Of a stretch of DNA of 64,000 bases, positions 34,753-43,459 are shown in pieces. The translations under genes were made by a program, and so were the position numbers. The notes beneath the pieces were generated by a model. That model had not been told where the DNA came from. It made no database searches and worked only from the letters and a program-made list of their open reading frames with translations. Numbering within the stretch: the first letter of the stretch is position 1; each line of letters opens with the position of its first letter. Source of the stretch: Bdellovibrionales bacterium Ga0074139. Lineage in GTDB: Bacteria; Bdellovibrionota; Bdellovibrionia; Bdellovibrionales; Bdellovibrionaceae. The stretch is from assembly GCA_001464795.1 (NCBI GenBank), contig LNEB01000007.1, positions 1 to 64,000 of the forward strand, in the 5' to 3' direction.

Positions 34753-35433
34753 CTATTTGAAATGAACTTCACCCGTTTCTAAATGATAAAGGGCAGGAAT
34801 CACTTTAATATCCCCAGATTTAATCTTTTTAGCTAACAAAGGGGATCTTAGGCTTAAGTCTTTAATGATTCCATCCACATTCGCCCAAGCTTCAGCTTCA
34901 AAGTTTTTCGAGTGGCTATGAGACCCTTTAAACTCTTTGAGCCTCGGGTGCAGATCATGAACCAAGTGATTCAAGTTCTCGGAACCCGCGTCGGCCCCGT
35001 CCATTGTTGAAAGAGCCGCCTTGATGGCTCCACAATTGGTGTGGCCCATCACAACCATATTTCGAGGGCCCAAATGTTCAACGGCGTACTCCATACTTGC
35101 AATGGCAGAGGGATCTATGGCTTCACCTGCTGTTCGGACTGTGAAAATTTCCCCTAATTTTTGATCAAAAACGATTTCTGGTGGAACCCGAGAGTCAGAG
35201 CAAGACAATACAATCGAGTGGGGAGTTTGACCTTCCGAGAGTTTCTTGATGTCAGCTTGGCTGGCACCATCGTTTCTGAAAAACCCCTTCTTAAAGCGAG
35301 CATTCCCATTCTTAAGCCACTTCATTGCCACTTCTGGACTCACTCCGGCTGGATGATGATGATCATCACCGCTTTTCTTAGCAAAACTCAAACATGTAAA
35401 ACTGAGTAACAATAATAAGAATGTTTTTTTCAA
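34753..35433 (-). CDS. Exported beta-class carbonic anhydrase
   Basis: The enzyme interconverts CO2 and bicarbonate. The 226-residue protein has a signal peptide (about 1-18), followed by a short His-rich patch (DDHHHP) and then the beta-class core: Cys78, Asp80 and Arg82 in SCSDSR, His131 and Cys134 in GHTNCGAI as zinc ligands. Export makes it probably periplasmic, where bicarbonate supply or CO2 handling at the envelope is the likely role. Most beta-class enzymes are cytoplasmic, so this is less common. Confidence 0.92.
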   Translation of the reverse strand: MKKTFLLLLLSFTCLSFAKKSGDDHHHPAGVSPEVAMKWLKNGNARFKKGFFRNDGASQADIKKLSEGQTPHSIVLSCSDSRVPPEIVFDQKLGEIFTVRTAGEAIDPSAIASMEYAVEHLGPRNMVVMGHTNCGAIKAALSTMDGADAGSENLNHLVHDLHPRLKEFKGSHSHSKNFEAEAWANVDGIIKDLSLRSPLLAKKIKSGDIKVIPALYHLETGEVHFK

Positions 35434-35557
35434 GATAGCTCCTAGGTGAGTTCCTCTATTTAAACGAATTTCTAATTAATCATCACTTAAATTTATTTTA
35501 ACCTAGACTCAGCTCTAAAGCTTCAATTTTATATAAAACACTAACTCAAATGAAGTG

Positions 35558-36040
35558 TTACCGAGTGGGCTTCCAATTTAAGTTACAATCCAATACGATA
35601 GAAACAAAGTCATCTCCCGAACTGTACTGCATCTGAGCATAACCTTTGAAGTGATTGGATTTATTTCTTTGGCTTCCGTCATCCCACTGTTTTTCTAAAT
35701 CTTGGCGGCTGGGAATCATAATTGCCAATGTTGTGTAATCTTTTGACTCAACCACATACTTATCTAGACCTTTTAAAACTGGATTTCTAGGGTTGTAGTT
35801 GGCTTGCTTAACAATTGGCTGCAGAGTTTCAAAAACTTCATCATGGTAATTGTTATAAATTCCACGAACCTCAAATTGAAGGCCTTGAATTTGACCTTGA
35901 AAGTATTTTTTCGAACTGACCTGCAATGAAACTTCTCCGTGGTGTCCTTTACAGTAAAAAAACATATTGGGTTGTGGAGGGGCCGCTTTTGAAGCGGCAG
36001 AGATAAGAGTTAAAGCTGCCAAGATTATTAATTTTTTCAT
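35558..36040 (-). CDS. Exported protein of unknown function
   Basis: The frame starts at 36073, but the ATG at 36040 begins a clear signal peptide (MKKLIILAALTLISAASKAA) with AAGGA upstream, giving 160 residues. The mature part is strand-rich with a cysteine in FFYCKGHHG and another near the C-terminus (LDCNLNW) that may pair. It lies alone between the carbonic anhydrase and a rhodanese-like lipoprotein. No family is recognised. Confidence 0.7.
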   Translation of the reverse strand: MKKLIILAALTLISAASKAAPPQPNMFFYCKGHHGEVSLQVSSKKYFQGQIQGLQFEVRGIYNNYHDEVFETLQPIVKQANYNPRNPVLKGLDKYVVESKDYTTLAIMIPSRQDLEKQWDDGSQRNKSNHFKGYAQMQYSSGDDFVSIVLDCNLNWKPTR

Positions 36041-36147
36041 TTTCATTTTCCTTTTTATGAATGTGTTTTTCAATGAAAGGAGAAATAAGCTATTTACTTT
36101 TTAAATACCATAGCAAGTTATTATACATTTTATGAATTGTAAAAAGA

Positions 36148-36969
36148 CTACCTTACGATCCAAATGGACTTGGCTCCACTGGCTTTTAGAACAACAGCCT
36201 TGGTCGTGGCATCAGCTGTTGTATCTAGCAAATAAACCACATCAAAGGATTTTATATCTACATTGATAGTTGGTAACTTCTGTAAAAAGAAATCCTCACT
36301 GTGGTATTGATCATTTATCCAATTTCTGACAGTCACTCGGCTATACCCAGCTTCATTCATCGCTACGGAATTGGTTGTTTTTAAAATAAGAACACGAGGC
36401 ACTAATGCTTTTGCAACAGCTGCACTTTGTAAAGAATGGGACCGAGCACGGCTGACTGAAAGCATGGAGTTATCCCTCAAGCGACCTAGCATTTCATCGA
36501 CTTTTATAGTGCCAAAACTTTTTGATGGTGACCAAAGGGGTTGATTTTCTTTTTGTGGTTCCACTTTTGTCACAGTTGTTTTTAATGCTGAAATTTTTAA
36601 TGTTTCGACATTTTCTACGCCGGCTTGAATTAGCTCCCAAGATAAAGCGATGGTTTTTTTAAAATCAGAACCAATCACAAGCACAGGTGTTTCAGTTGTG
36701 ACTCCCCATAAAGAAAGCCGCTTGGTGGCCTCCAAGGGATCCCGTGAAGTTACAAAATCCTCGGGCGGTAGAGAAATCGAGCCTGGAACTTTATTAAGGT
36801 TCGCCTCAAAAGTGGGTCTGGTATCAAAGATCACGGTGCTTGGCTTTAGAAGATTAACAAACTTTTCTTGATTCAGCCTTTGCCCCGACTCGCTGACCAC
36901 CACCTTGGTGGGTGGCGTCTGGCACCCTGATAAAACCGTAAGTAAACTAAGTGAAATTAAAAATTTCAC
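36148..36969 (-). CDS. Lipoprotein with tandem inactive rhodanese-like domains
   Basis: The 273-residue lipoprotein has lipobox LSGC (Cys16). Residues about 25-135 read as a rhodanese fold: VIFDTRPTFEANLNKVPGSI matches the substrate-recognition segment, and VLVIGSDFKKT occupies the active-site loop, where the catalytic Cys is replaced. A second, weaker copy covers about 155-273. It probably binds rather than transfers sulphur. It starts immediately after the lysS stop, so it is co-transcribed with lysS. Confidence 0.75.
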   Translation of the reverse strand: MKFLISLSLLTVLSGCQTPPTKVVVSESGQRLNQEKFVNLLKPSTVIFDTRPTFEANLNKVPGSISLPPEDFVTSRDPLEATKRLSLWGVTTETPVLVIGSDFKKTIALSWELIQAGVENVETLKISALKTTVTKVEPQKENQPLWSPSKSFGTIKVDEMLGRLRDNSMLSVSRARSHSLQSAAVAKALVPRVLILKTTNSVAMNEAGYSRVTVRNWINDQYHSEDFFLQKLPTINVDIKSFDVVYLLDTTADATTKAVVLKASGAKSIWIVR

Positions 36970-38442
36970 TTAAGTTCTTTTCATAGTTGGAAAAAATAGA
37001 ATATCTCGAATACTTGGTCTGTCAGTCAAAATCATGATGATTCTTTCTAGACCGATTCCTACACCACCTGTTGGCGGCATCCCTGTTTCAATCGCATGCA
37101 AGAAGTCTTCATCCATGGGGTGCGCTTCATCATTCACACTTCTGTGAGCCTCTTGTTCTTTCAAGCGACTTCGCTGCTCTTCAGGATCGTTTAATTCCGA
37201 GTAGGAATTTCCTATTTCCATTCCAGCCGCGAAAGGTTCAAACCTTTCCACCAAATGAGAATCCGTTCGGTGAATTTTTGTCAGAGGTGAGATCTCCACA
37301 GGGTGATCCATCACAAATACGGGATTCCAAATGTGGGGTTCCACAGCTATTTCAAAGGCTGCCATTTGTTTCTCACCGCGGTTCATTTTGTCATATTGTT
37401 TTTTGGGCTCACCATTGGCTTTCAAGTAACTTAAAAGTTCTTGATCATTCATGGGATCAATTTTGGCATATTCTTTAATACCGTCTAAAACTTTTATTTT
37501 TTTCCAAGGTCCTGTGAAATCGATTTCTTTTCCTTGGTACTCAAATTTTAGTGATCCTTTCACTTTCATAACCAAATGATTGATCAGATCTTCAAATTGC
37601 TGCATTTGATAGTTGTAATCCGTGTAAGCTTCATAAAATTCCAGCATGGTAAATTCAGGATTATGTGATCTGTCGATACCTTCATTGCGAAAATTCTTTC
37701 CAATTTCATAAACTTTTTCAAAGCCACCCACAATCAGTCGCTTCAAGTAAAGTTCGGGTGAAATTTTCATAAACAATTTCATGTCTAATGCATTATGGTG
37801 AGTGTGAAAAGGTTTTGCAGCTGCACCGCCGTACAAAGGCTGCAATGTGGGTGTTTCCACTTCCATAAAACCACGGCCATCTAAGAAGCGTCTGACTTCA
37901 GTGATAATTTTTGATCTTGTTTGAAACACAGCTCTTGATTCCGCATCACTGATCAGATCCAAATGCCTGTGCCGATATTTAATTTCCACATCTTGAATGC
38001 CGTGAAACTTTTCTGGCAAGGGTTCTAGGGTTTTCGTTAGCATCGTAAACTTTTTTGCATGCAACGAGAGTTCGCCCTTTTGTGTGCGGAAGGCAAAACC
38101 TTCGACACCCACAATGTCACCGAGGTCCAAATGATCAAAAGCAACTTTATCTTCAGCGGATAATTCTTCGAGTTTTAAGTAAACTTGCAAAGCACCTTCT
38201 TGATCTTGCAAATTAAAAAACACGGCTTTACCCATGGACCTTAAAGTCATCACCCGGCCTGGTAGTTTATAAGTAGTACTTTCCGCTTTTTCACCGCTTG
38301 CAAGTCCCGAGTGCTTTTCTTTTACAACTTGGGTGGTGCCATTTCTATCATAACTGTAAGGGTAAGGGTTAATCCCTTTTTCTTTCAGCGCATGTAGCTT
38401 TTTTCTTTTCTCGGCCTTGATGGGATTATCGTGTTGGTCCAT
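36970..38442 (-). CDS. lysS: Lysyl-tRNA synthetase, class II
   Basis: The class II enzyme charges tRNA-Lys. The 490-residue length is usual. An N-terminal OB-fold anticodon domain (about 50-145) is followed by motif 1 (KYRHRHLDLI), motif 2 (FRNEGIDRSHNPEFTMLEFY) and motif 3 (GIGLERIIM). It overlaps the aldolase stop by one base and is directly followed by a rhodanese-like lipoprotein. Confidence 0.97.
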   Translation of the reverse strand: MDQHDNPIKAEKRKKLHALKEKGINPYPYSYDRNGTTQVVKEKHSGLASGEKAESTTYKLPGRVMTLRSMGKAVFFNLQDQEGALQVYLKLEELSAEDKVAFDHLDLGDIVGVEGFAFRTQKGELSLHAKKFTMLTKTLEPLPEKFHGIQDVEIKYRHRHLDLISDAESRAVFQTRSKIITEVRRFLDGRGFMEVETPTLQPLYGGAAAKPFHTHHNALDMKLFMKISPELYLKRLIVGGFEKVYEIGKNFRNEGIDRSHNPEFTMLEFYEAYTDYNYQMQQFEDLINHLVMKVKGSLKFEYQGKEIDFTGPWKKIKVLDGIKEYAKIDPMNDQELLSYLKANGEPKKQYDKMNRGEKQMAAFEIAVEPHIWNPVFVMDHPVEISPLTKIHRTDSHLVERFEPFAAGMEIGNSYSELNDPEEQRSRLKEQEAHRSVNDEAHPMDEDFLHAIETGMPPTGGVGIGLERIIMILTDRPSIRDILFFPTMKRT

Positions 38443-39362
38443 TACTTAACACCCGAAAATGCATCCATGACTTGATGAAGAAGTTGAATGGCTTCTTTTT
38501 TAGGACGTTGAAAAGCATTTCTTCCCATGATGGATCCAAAGGATCCACCAAGTGCCATGTCTTTCACTTCCTGAAGTAAAGCATCAGTTTCTTTCGCTTC
38601 TCCGCCAGAGAAAATCACGATGCGTTTACCATTGAAGCAAGCTTGCACCACATTTTTTGTGCGATCAGAAAGACTTGTAATCTTCACATTACTAGACTGA
38701 TAAACTTTTTTAGCTGCGTCCTGTTCAAGGTGCGCTGTCGGTGGTTTTACTTTGACAATGTGAGCACCCAGCTGACAAGCAATGTGAGCGGCATAAGCCA
38801 CTACATCGATGGCTGTTTCCCCGTCTTTTGATAATTGCTCTCCCCGTGGGTATGACCAGATGATCACAGCTAGGCCTGCTTTTTTTGCTTCCAAAGTGGC
38901 TTTTGCGATTTCTTCAAACATTTGCTTTCGTTCCGGTGAACCTGGGTAAATTGTGAAACCGATGGCGGCACAACCTAATCTTAGTGCATCTTCCACACCA
39001 GAGGTGACAGCTGAAATGGGAGATTTAGAATTAAAAAGGCTTTCAGAATTGTTCACTTTTAAGATTAAAGGAATTTCGCCAGCGTAATCACGGGCCACAG
39101 CTTCAATGAATCCCAAGGGTGCTGCGTAGCCATTACAGCCTGACTCAATGGCCAATTCGATGTGATAATTGGGATCATAGCCATCTGGATTTTTTGCAAA
39201 AGAGCGCGTGGGACCATGTTCAAAACCCTGGTCGACAGGAAGAATAACAAGCTTACCAGTGCCTTTAAGCCTGCCGTGGTTCAGCAGTTTTGCCAAGTTT
39301 GACAAAGTTCCAGGGTTATCAGATCCGTACCAGCTTAAAATTTCACGCACTCGAGGGGTCAT
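38442..39362 (-). CDS. Class I fructose-bisphosphate aldolase, DhnA type
   Basis: The enzyme cleaves fructose 1,6-bisphosphate in glycolysis by a Schiff base. The 306-residue protein shows the DhnA-type pattern: VILPVDQGFEHGP near the N-terminus, KVNNSESLF, AAIGFTIYPGSPERKQMFEE, VIIWSYPRG, and VKVKPPTAHL holding the catalytic lysine region, with IVIFSGGEAKE as the phosphate-binding loop. GGAGATAATTC lies just before the ATG. It overlaps lysS by one base and diverges from the Nfu-type gene. Confidence 0.93.
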   Translation of the reverse strand: MTPRVREILSWYGSDNPGTLSNLAKLLNHGRLKGTGKLVILPVDQGFEHGPTRSFAKNPDGYDPNYHIELAIESGCNGYAAPLGFIEAVARDYAGEIPLILKVNNSESLFNSKSPISAVTSGVEDALRLGCAAIGFTIYPGSPERKQMFEEIAKATLEAKKAGLAVIIWSYPRGEQLSKDGETAIDVVAYAAHIACQLGAHIVKVKPPTAHLEQDAAKKVYQSSNVKITSLSDRTKNVVQACFNGKRIVIFSGGEAKETDALLQEVKDMALGGSFGSIMGRNAFQRPKKEAIQLLHQVMDAFSGVK

Positions 39363-39454
39363 GAATTATCTCCTTTTTAAAACAAGGAAACTACCTTATA
39401 AAGGCTATGAAATCATCGCTGTCTCAAAAATAAGCTATGCGTTAAGGAGATTTT

Positions 39455-40003
39455 ATGGCCATCACTTTTGAACCCACCCCCAATCCAGCCACTTTGAAGT
39501 TCAACCTTCCTTTCGAGGTCACAAAGACCAGCATAGAAATCAAAACTGCACTAGAGGCCGAAAGATCTCCTCTGGCCTCTAAAATTTTTGGTTTTCCATG
39601 GACTCAAAGTGTGATGATCGGCCCCAATTATATCACTGTAACTAAGCAGGATTGGGTCGAGTGGAAAGTATTATCAAATCCATTGGCTGGCCTGATTCAA
39701 GAGCACTTGGACCGTAATGAACCGGTGCTCGTGGACCTTGTTGAATTGACGGACGAAGATGCAAATCCCAATGATTCTGATTTGGTGAAATCCATCAAGT
39801 CGCTCTTGAATCGTGAAATTCGCCCGGTGGTGGCTTTAGACGGTGGTGACATCACTTTTTCTAAAATTGAAGACAATGTGCTTTATCTTCATATGAAAGG
39901 CGCCTGTGCGGGTTGCCCCAGTTCACAGGCGACATTGAAAGATGGAGTGGAAGTCAGAGTTAAAGAACTGTTTCCACAAATTAAAGAAGTCGTCGCAATT
40001 TAG
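39455..40003 (+). CDS. Nfu-type iron-sulfur cluster carrier
   Basis: Nfu proteins receive and deliver Fe-S clusters. The 182-residue protein has an Nfu N-terminal domain (about 1-85, beginning TFEPTPNPATLKF) and a C-terminal NifU-like domain with the cluster ligands Cys151 and Cys154 (CAGCPSS). AAGGAGA lies before the ATG. It is divergent from the aldolase gene and its stop codon region overlaps the convergent exported protein. Confidence 0.93.
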   Translation: MAITFEPTPNPATLKFNLPFEVTKTSIEIKTALEAERSPLASKIFGFPWTQSVMIGPNYITVTKQDWVEWKVLSNPLAGLIQEHLDRNEPVLVDLVELTDEDANPNDSDLVKSIKSLLNREIRPVVALDGGDITFSKIEDNVLYLHMKGACAGCPSSQATLKDGVEVRVKELFPQIKEVVAI

Positions 40004-41217
40004 TTTTTAAGAAAAGTTCCTTTAGAACTTCGCTTATAAACAACGACGTCTTTTGAATCACGACCTTGCAAGGTAAACTCATTTTCACTTCTTACGACAA
40101 CATCTAAGCCACTTGCGTTCTTTTCTCCCATGTTGACTTGTGATGTATGAAGCAACTCTTGCTTTTGTGCAGCCTTATCACCTGTACGAACGACAGTGAT
40201 TTGAAAATCTCGCATGATGACTCTTTGATGAGGTTGTAAAATAATATCTCCCACAATATAGCTAAAATCATCTATGACCAATATTGTGTTTTGATCTAAT
40301 GCCTTCACAGTTCTGTGGGGTCTTACTTCAATGCCTGATTTTCTAGTGTTATAACCGATATCAGCTAATTTTAAAGCCGGGCCCTTTTCTGAAATTCTGT
40401 AAAGCTCAATGTCATGAAAAGTTTGATTAGAACTTCCTAAATCTTGGTGAGCAGCGATAAGACTTGGGGTGATTTGGCTAAGATGAATTTTTTTAGGATC
40501 TAATGCGGGTCTTAAGGGATGAGTTTTCTTTCCTACTTTAAGTAAAGACTCAGTCTTACCTGTAGCAAGATTAAGTCTTAAAAGCTCTGTCGTCGATGTT
40601 ACATCATTATGTTTAAATAAGACTGAATTTTGACCCACCGAAAGGCGATCTGAATCTTCCCAAGTCCTAATAACTTTTACTTCTGAATTATTATTAAGAC
40701 TCATGAGTTGATAACTTCTTACTGATCTGTATTCACCATTTTTTTGCACAGCTTGATGAGTAGCAAATTCAACTAAAAAAGTTCCATCCGTTAAACTTCT
40801 AATACTTTTAGCTTCACCACGTGGGCCATTTTCAAACTTGGTTAAGGCCGTTATTTTTCCTTCTGGGGTCACGCGAAACAATTGGTATTGTACATCTTGA
40901 CCCATGCCAGGAATCGTATTTTTAGTTTCAAATCGGAGTGAAAAAACATCTGTAGATAGTCTTACTAAATCAGAAATTTTAAATTCTGTGCGGTCAAAGT
41001 TTTTTGGAACATCGATCCGGCTTAATTCTTGACCTTTTAAATCGATCACTTTTACAAACCCAGTCGACTGGTAATGAATATTAAATGTTCCTAAATTAAG
41101 GCTCTTTGTTTCTAAGTTTTGTACGACATCTAGGCACCGTAAGTTTGCGTGAACAGCATGGATAGGCAGAGACATTAAAGTAAATGCAACCAAAGTTTTG
41201 GCGGTGATGTTTTTCAT
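40000..41217 (-). CDS. Exported protein, possible beta-propeller
   Basis: The 405-residue product has a signal peptide (about 1-25, cleavage near VHAN) and then repeated short strands with Asp/Gly/Thr turns, such as RLSTDVFSLRF, ALTKFENGPRG and LRLNLATGKTESLLKVG, which suggest a WD/PQQ-type propeller of about six blades. No named family is recognised. AGGTCTC lies before the ATG. It is convergent with the Nfu gene, with a four-base overlap, and divergent from 41381. Confidence 0.7.
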   Translation of the reverse strand: MKNITAKTLVAFTLMSLPIHAVHANLRCLDVVQNLETKSLNLGTFNIHYQSTGFVKVIDLKGQELSRIDVPKNFDRTEFKISDLVRLSTDVFSLRFETKNTIPGMGQDVQYQLFRVTPEGKITALTKFENGPRGEAKSIRSLTDGTFLVEFATHQAVQKNGEYRSVRSYQLMSLNNNSEVKVIRTWEDSDRLSVGQNSVLFKHNDVTSTTELLRLNLATGKTESLLKVGKKTHPLRPALDPKKIHLSQITPSLIAAHQDLGSSNQTFHDIELYRISEKGPALKLADIGYNTRKSGIEVRPHRTVKALDQNTILVIDDFSYIVGDIILQPHQRVIMRDFQITVVRTGDKAAQKQELLHTSQVNMGEKNASGLDVVVRSENEFTLQGRDSKDVVVYKRSSKGTFLKN

Positions 41218-41380
41218 AAGAGACCTCCGGCAGTTAGTCTAAGCGAAAGGTAAGCCATAAAATGCGTCACCCTATTAGATGTGAGACTTTTTCTGTGGCT
41301 AAAATTTTGACAGATAACAATTTTTTGCATGAGGCATAACTTTTCCCATAGACCCTCGAGGCCTGTGTTACAAAATATCT

Positions 41381-41821
41381 ATGAAAAAATATTCAGTTAT
41401 TTTTATTTTATTATTATCACAATGGACCCAAGCCACTTCTGTTACTCATCATATGAACTTCGATCGCATTGAAAATGAACTTCATGTTCTTTACCCCAGC
41501 CCTAAAATAAAAAATCAAATTATTACGACTAATAACTCACAGAAAATAATCAGCCTTTTAAAGCTCATCGAAAAATATCAGCTCTCAAAAAATATCTTGT
41601 TGAATGCTGAAAATGAAATCTATCTGTCGGCTTTAATCAGCTGCCAGGATTCATCAGAGATTTATTATTTTATTCAAGAAATTAAAAATTTCAAAACGTT
41701 GAAGCGTAAACCCTTATTTTATTTGTCAGTGGCAGAAAACAGATCGTTTCTGCAATCTTTATCAACGGCAGAAAAACAAACCCTGCTGATGGGCATTCGA
41801 GAAGCCGATATTTGCAAATAA
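41381..41821 (+). CDS. Exported protein of unknown function
   Basis: The 146-residue product has a signal peptide (about 1-18, cleavage near TQA) and a mostly helical mature part with two cysteines (LISCQDS, ADICK), the last next to the C-terminus. No ribosome binding site is seen before the ATG, so the message may be leaderless or the start misplaced. A strong bidirectional terminator follows the stop. Confidence 0.65.
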   Translation: MKKYSVIFILLLSQWTQATSVTHHMNFDRIENELHVLYPSPKIKNQIITTNNSQKIISLLKLIEKYQLSKNILLNAENEIYLSALISCQDSSEIYYFIQEIKNFKTLKRKPLFYLSVAENRSFLQSLSTAEKQTLLMGIREADICK

Positions 41822-41854
41822 AAAACCCTGAAAGATTTTGTCTTTCAGGGTTTT
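41822..41854. terminator. Bidirectional intrinsic terminator
   Basis: A perfect 14-bp stem (AAAACCCTGAAAGA with its complement, loop TTTTG) lies between the stops of the exported protein and the RRM protein. The A and T flanks give a T run in both directions. It serves the convergent genes on both strands. Confidence 0.85.
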
Positions 41855-41874
41855 AGAATTTTTTAAATCAAAAA

Positions 41875-42282
41875 CTAGTATTCGTCTCTGTTGCCGCCGC
41901 CGTAACCGCCGCCGCCACCGCCAGATCGACCGCCACCGCCGCCGAATCCACCGCGACCACCGCCGCCTCCGCCGCCAGATCGACCGCCACCGCCGCCGAA
42001 TCCACCACGACCGCCGCCGCCACCAGTGCGAGGCTCTTGAGGACGTGCTTCAGAAACCATCAGCTTACGACCCATGAAATCTTGGCCGTTCAAAGCTTCA
42101 ATCGCCTTACCAGCTTCTTCAGGAGTTGCCATTTCAACAAAGGCAAAACCTTTTGATCTTCCAGAATCACGATCCGTCACGATACGGGCTGATTCAACAG
42201 TTCCGTAAGCTCCGAATGTGTCGGCGAGATCTGCATCTCCGGCTGAATAAGGGAGGTTCCCTACATATAATTTCTTGCTCAT
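41875..42282 (-). CDS. Glycine-rich RRM RNA-binding protein
   Basis: The 135-residue protein has one RRM (about 1-80) with RNP2 LYVGNL at 5-10 and RNP1 KGFAFVEM near 44-51, and a Gly/Arg-rich tail (about 85-135) with two copies of an 18-residue repeat, [18 protein letters not shown]. Such proteins act as cold-shock or RNA chaperones in several bacteria. AAAGGAA lies before the ATG. The tail is about three-quarters G+C, well above the neighbours, because of GGN codons. Confidence 0.9.
   Translation of the reverse strand: MSKKLYVGNLPYSAGDADLADTFGAYGTVESARIVTDRDSGRSKGFAFVEMATPEEAGKAIEALNGQDFMGRKLMVSEARPQEPRTGGGGGRGGFGGGGGRSGGGGGGGRGGFGGGGGRSGGGGGGYGGGNRDEY
41911..42018 (-). repeat. Two 54-bp tandem repeats in the RRM gene
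   Basis: The two 54-bp copies (18 codons each) are nearly identical, with a few third-base changes. They encode the Gly/Arg-rich tail and probably arose by slippage or unequal recombination. The copy number may vary between strains. Confidence 0.75.
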
Positions 42283-42413
42283 ACTTCTTTTTCCTTTCGC
42301 GAGAACACCGGGGACACTAAAAACAAGGGACCCAAAAATTAAAGCGGTATCTCATAAAAAACTTAAATCTATTTTAATTGTCCTGACCAGCTTCGTCCAC
42401 GAAAAAACGCAAG

Positions 42414-43382
42414 CTACTGGCCAAGGACGTAAGCAAAAATCAGTGGCGCCACGATGGAAGCATCTGATTCTACTACGAATTTTGGTGTATCAATGGCTAA
42501 CTTACCCCAGGTGATTTTTTCGTTGGGAACAGCTCCTGAGTAAGATCCATAGGATGTTGTTGAGTCCGAAATCTGGGCAAAGTAGCTCCAGAGAGGAACA
42601 TTATCGTACTGTAGATCTTGGTCTAGCATGGGAACCACACAAATGGGGAAGTCACCCGCAATACCGCCACCAATTTGGAAAAATCCCACTGGTTTTTTGG
42701 GCGCAGTCCCCATATACCATTCCGCAAAATAAGTCATGGCTTCGATTCCTGTGCGAACAGTGTGTACATTTTTGATGTCACCTTTAATAATGTGACCTGC
42801 AAAAATATTTCCCAGAGTTGAATCTTCCCAACCTGGAACGATCATAGGAATATTTTTTTGCGCTGCTGCCAGCATCCAAGAATCTTTGGGATCAATTTGA
42901 TAATACTGTTCTAATTTTCCACTGAGTAAAATCTTATACATAAATTCGTGGGGGAAATACCGTTGTCCTGATTGATCGGCTTTTTGCCACTCTTCTAAAA
43001 CTACTTTTTCAATACGGCGAATGGCTTCACCTTCGGGAATGCATGTGTCTGTCACACGGTTGAGATGTTTTTCTAAAAGTCGTTGTTCGTCTTGAGGAGT
43101 AAGATCGCGGTAATTCGGAATGAGTTCGTAGTGATCATGAGCAACAAGGTTAAAAATATCTTCCTCTAAGTTAGCACCCGTACAAGAAATAGCATGCACT
43201 TTTCCTTGCCTAATCATTTCAGCTAAAGAAATACCAATTTCGGCGGTCGACATGGCACCCGCAATCGTAACTAGCATTTCGCCACCTTTGTCCATGTGGG
43301 CTTTGTAACCGTGTGCGGCCATTTTTAAGGCACTGGCATTGAAGTGACGATAGTTATGATCAATAAATTTTGAAACCGACAT
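42414..43382 (-). CDS. Deoxyhypusine-synthase-like protein
   Basis: In eukaryotes and archaea this enzyme adds the butylamine of spermidine to a lysine of eIF5A; bacteria lack eIF5A, so homologues probably act on free polyamines (homospermidine-type chemistry). The 322-residue protein keeps the NAD-binding layout (GAMSTAEIG, ISCTGANLEEDI), the GGGI loop of the catalytic region and the lysine at about 294 in EKITWGK that forms the enzyme-substrate intermediate. The true product is not readable from sequence. It precedes the RRM gene on the same strand. Confidence 0.85.
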   Translation of the reverse strand: MSVSKFIDHNYRHFNASALKMAAHGYKAHMDKGGEMLVTIAGAMSTAEIGISLAEMIRQGKVHAISCTGANLEEDIFNLVAHDHYELIPNYRDLTPQDEQRLLEKHLNRVTDTCIPEGEAIRRIEKVVLEEWQKADQSGQRYFPHEFMYKILLSGKLEQYYQIDPKDSWMLAAAQKNIPMIVPGWEDSTLGNIFAGHIIKGDIKNVHTVRTGIEAMTYFAEWYMGTAPKKPVGFFQIGGGIAGDFPICVVPMLDQDLQYDNVPLWSYFAQISDSTTSYGSYSGAVPNEKITWGKLAIDTPKFVVESDASIVAPLIFAYVLGQ

Positions 43383-43459
43383 GGAAGTCTCTCCTGTGAA
43401 AATCTAGGGCTATGGATGCCACAGGTTTAATCAGGAAATACAAAGGCAAGCAAGCAAAA

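Noticed and set aside
41838-42077. Plus-strand Arg/His-rich frame
   Set aside because: It is the reverse complement of the glycine-rich repeat of the RRM gene, and its composition is a by-product of GGN codons.
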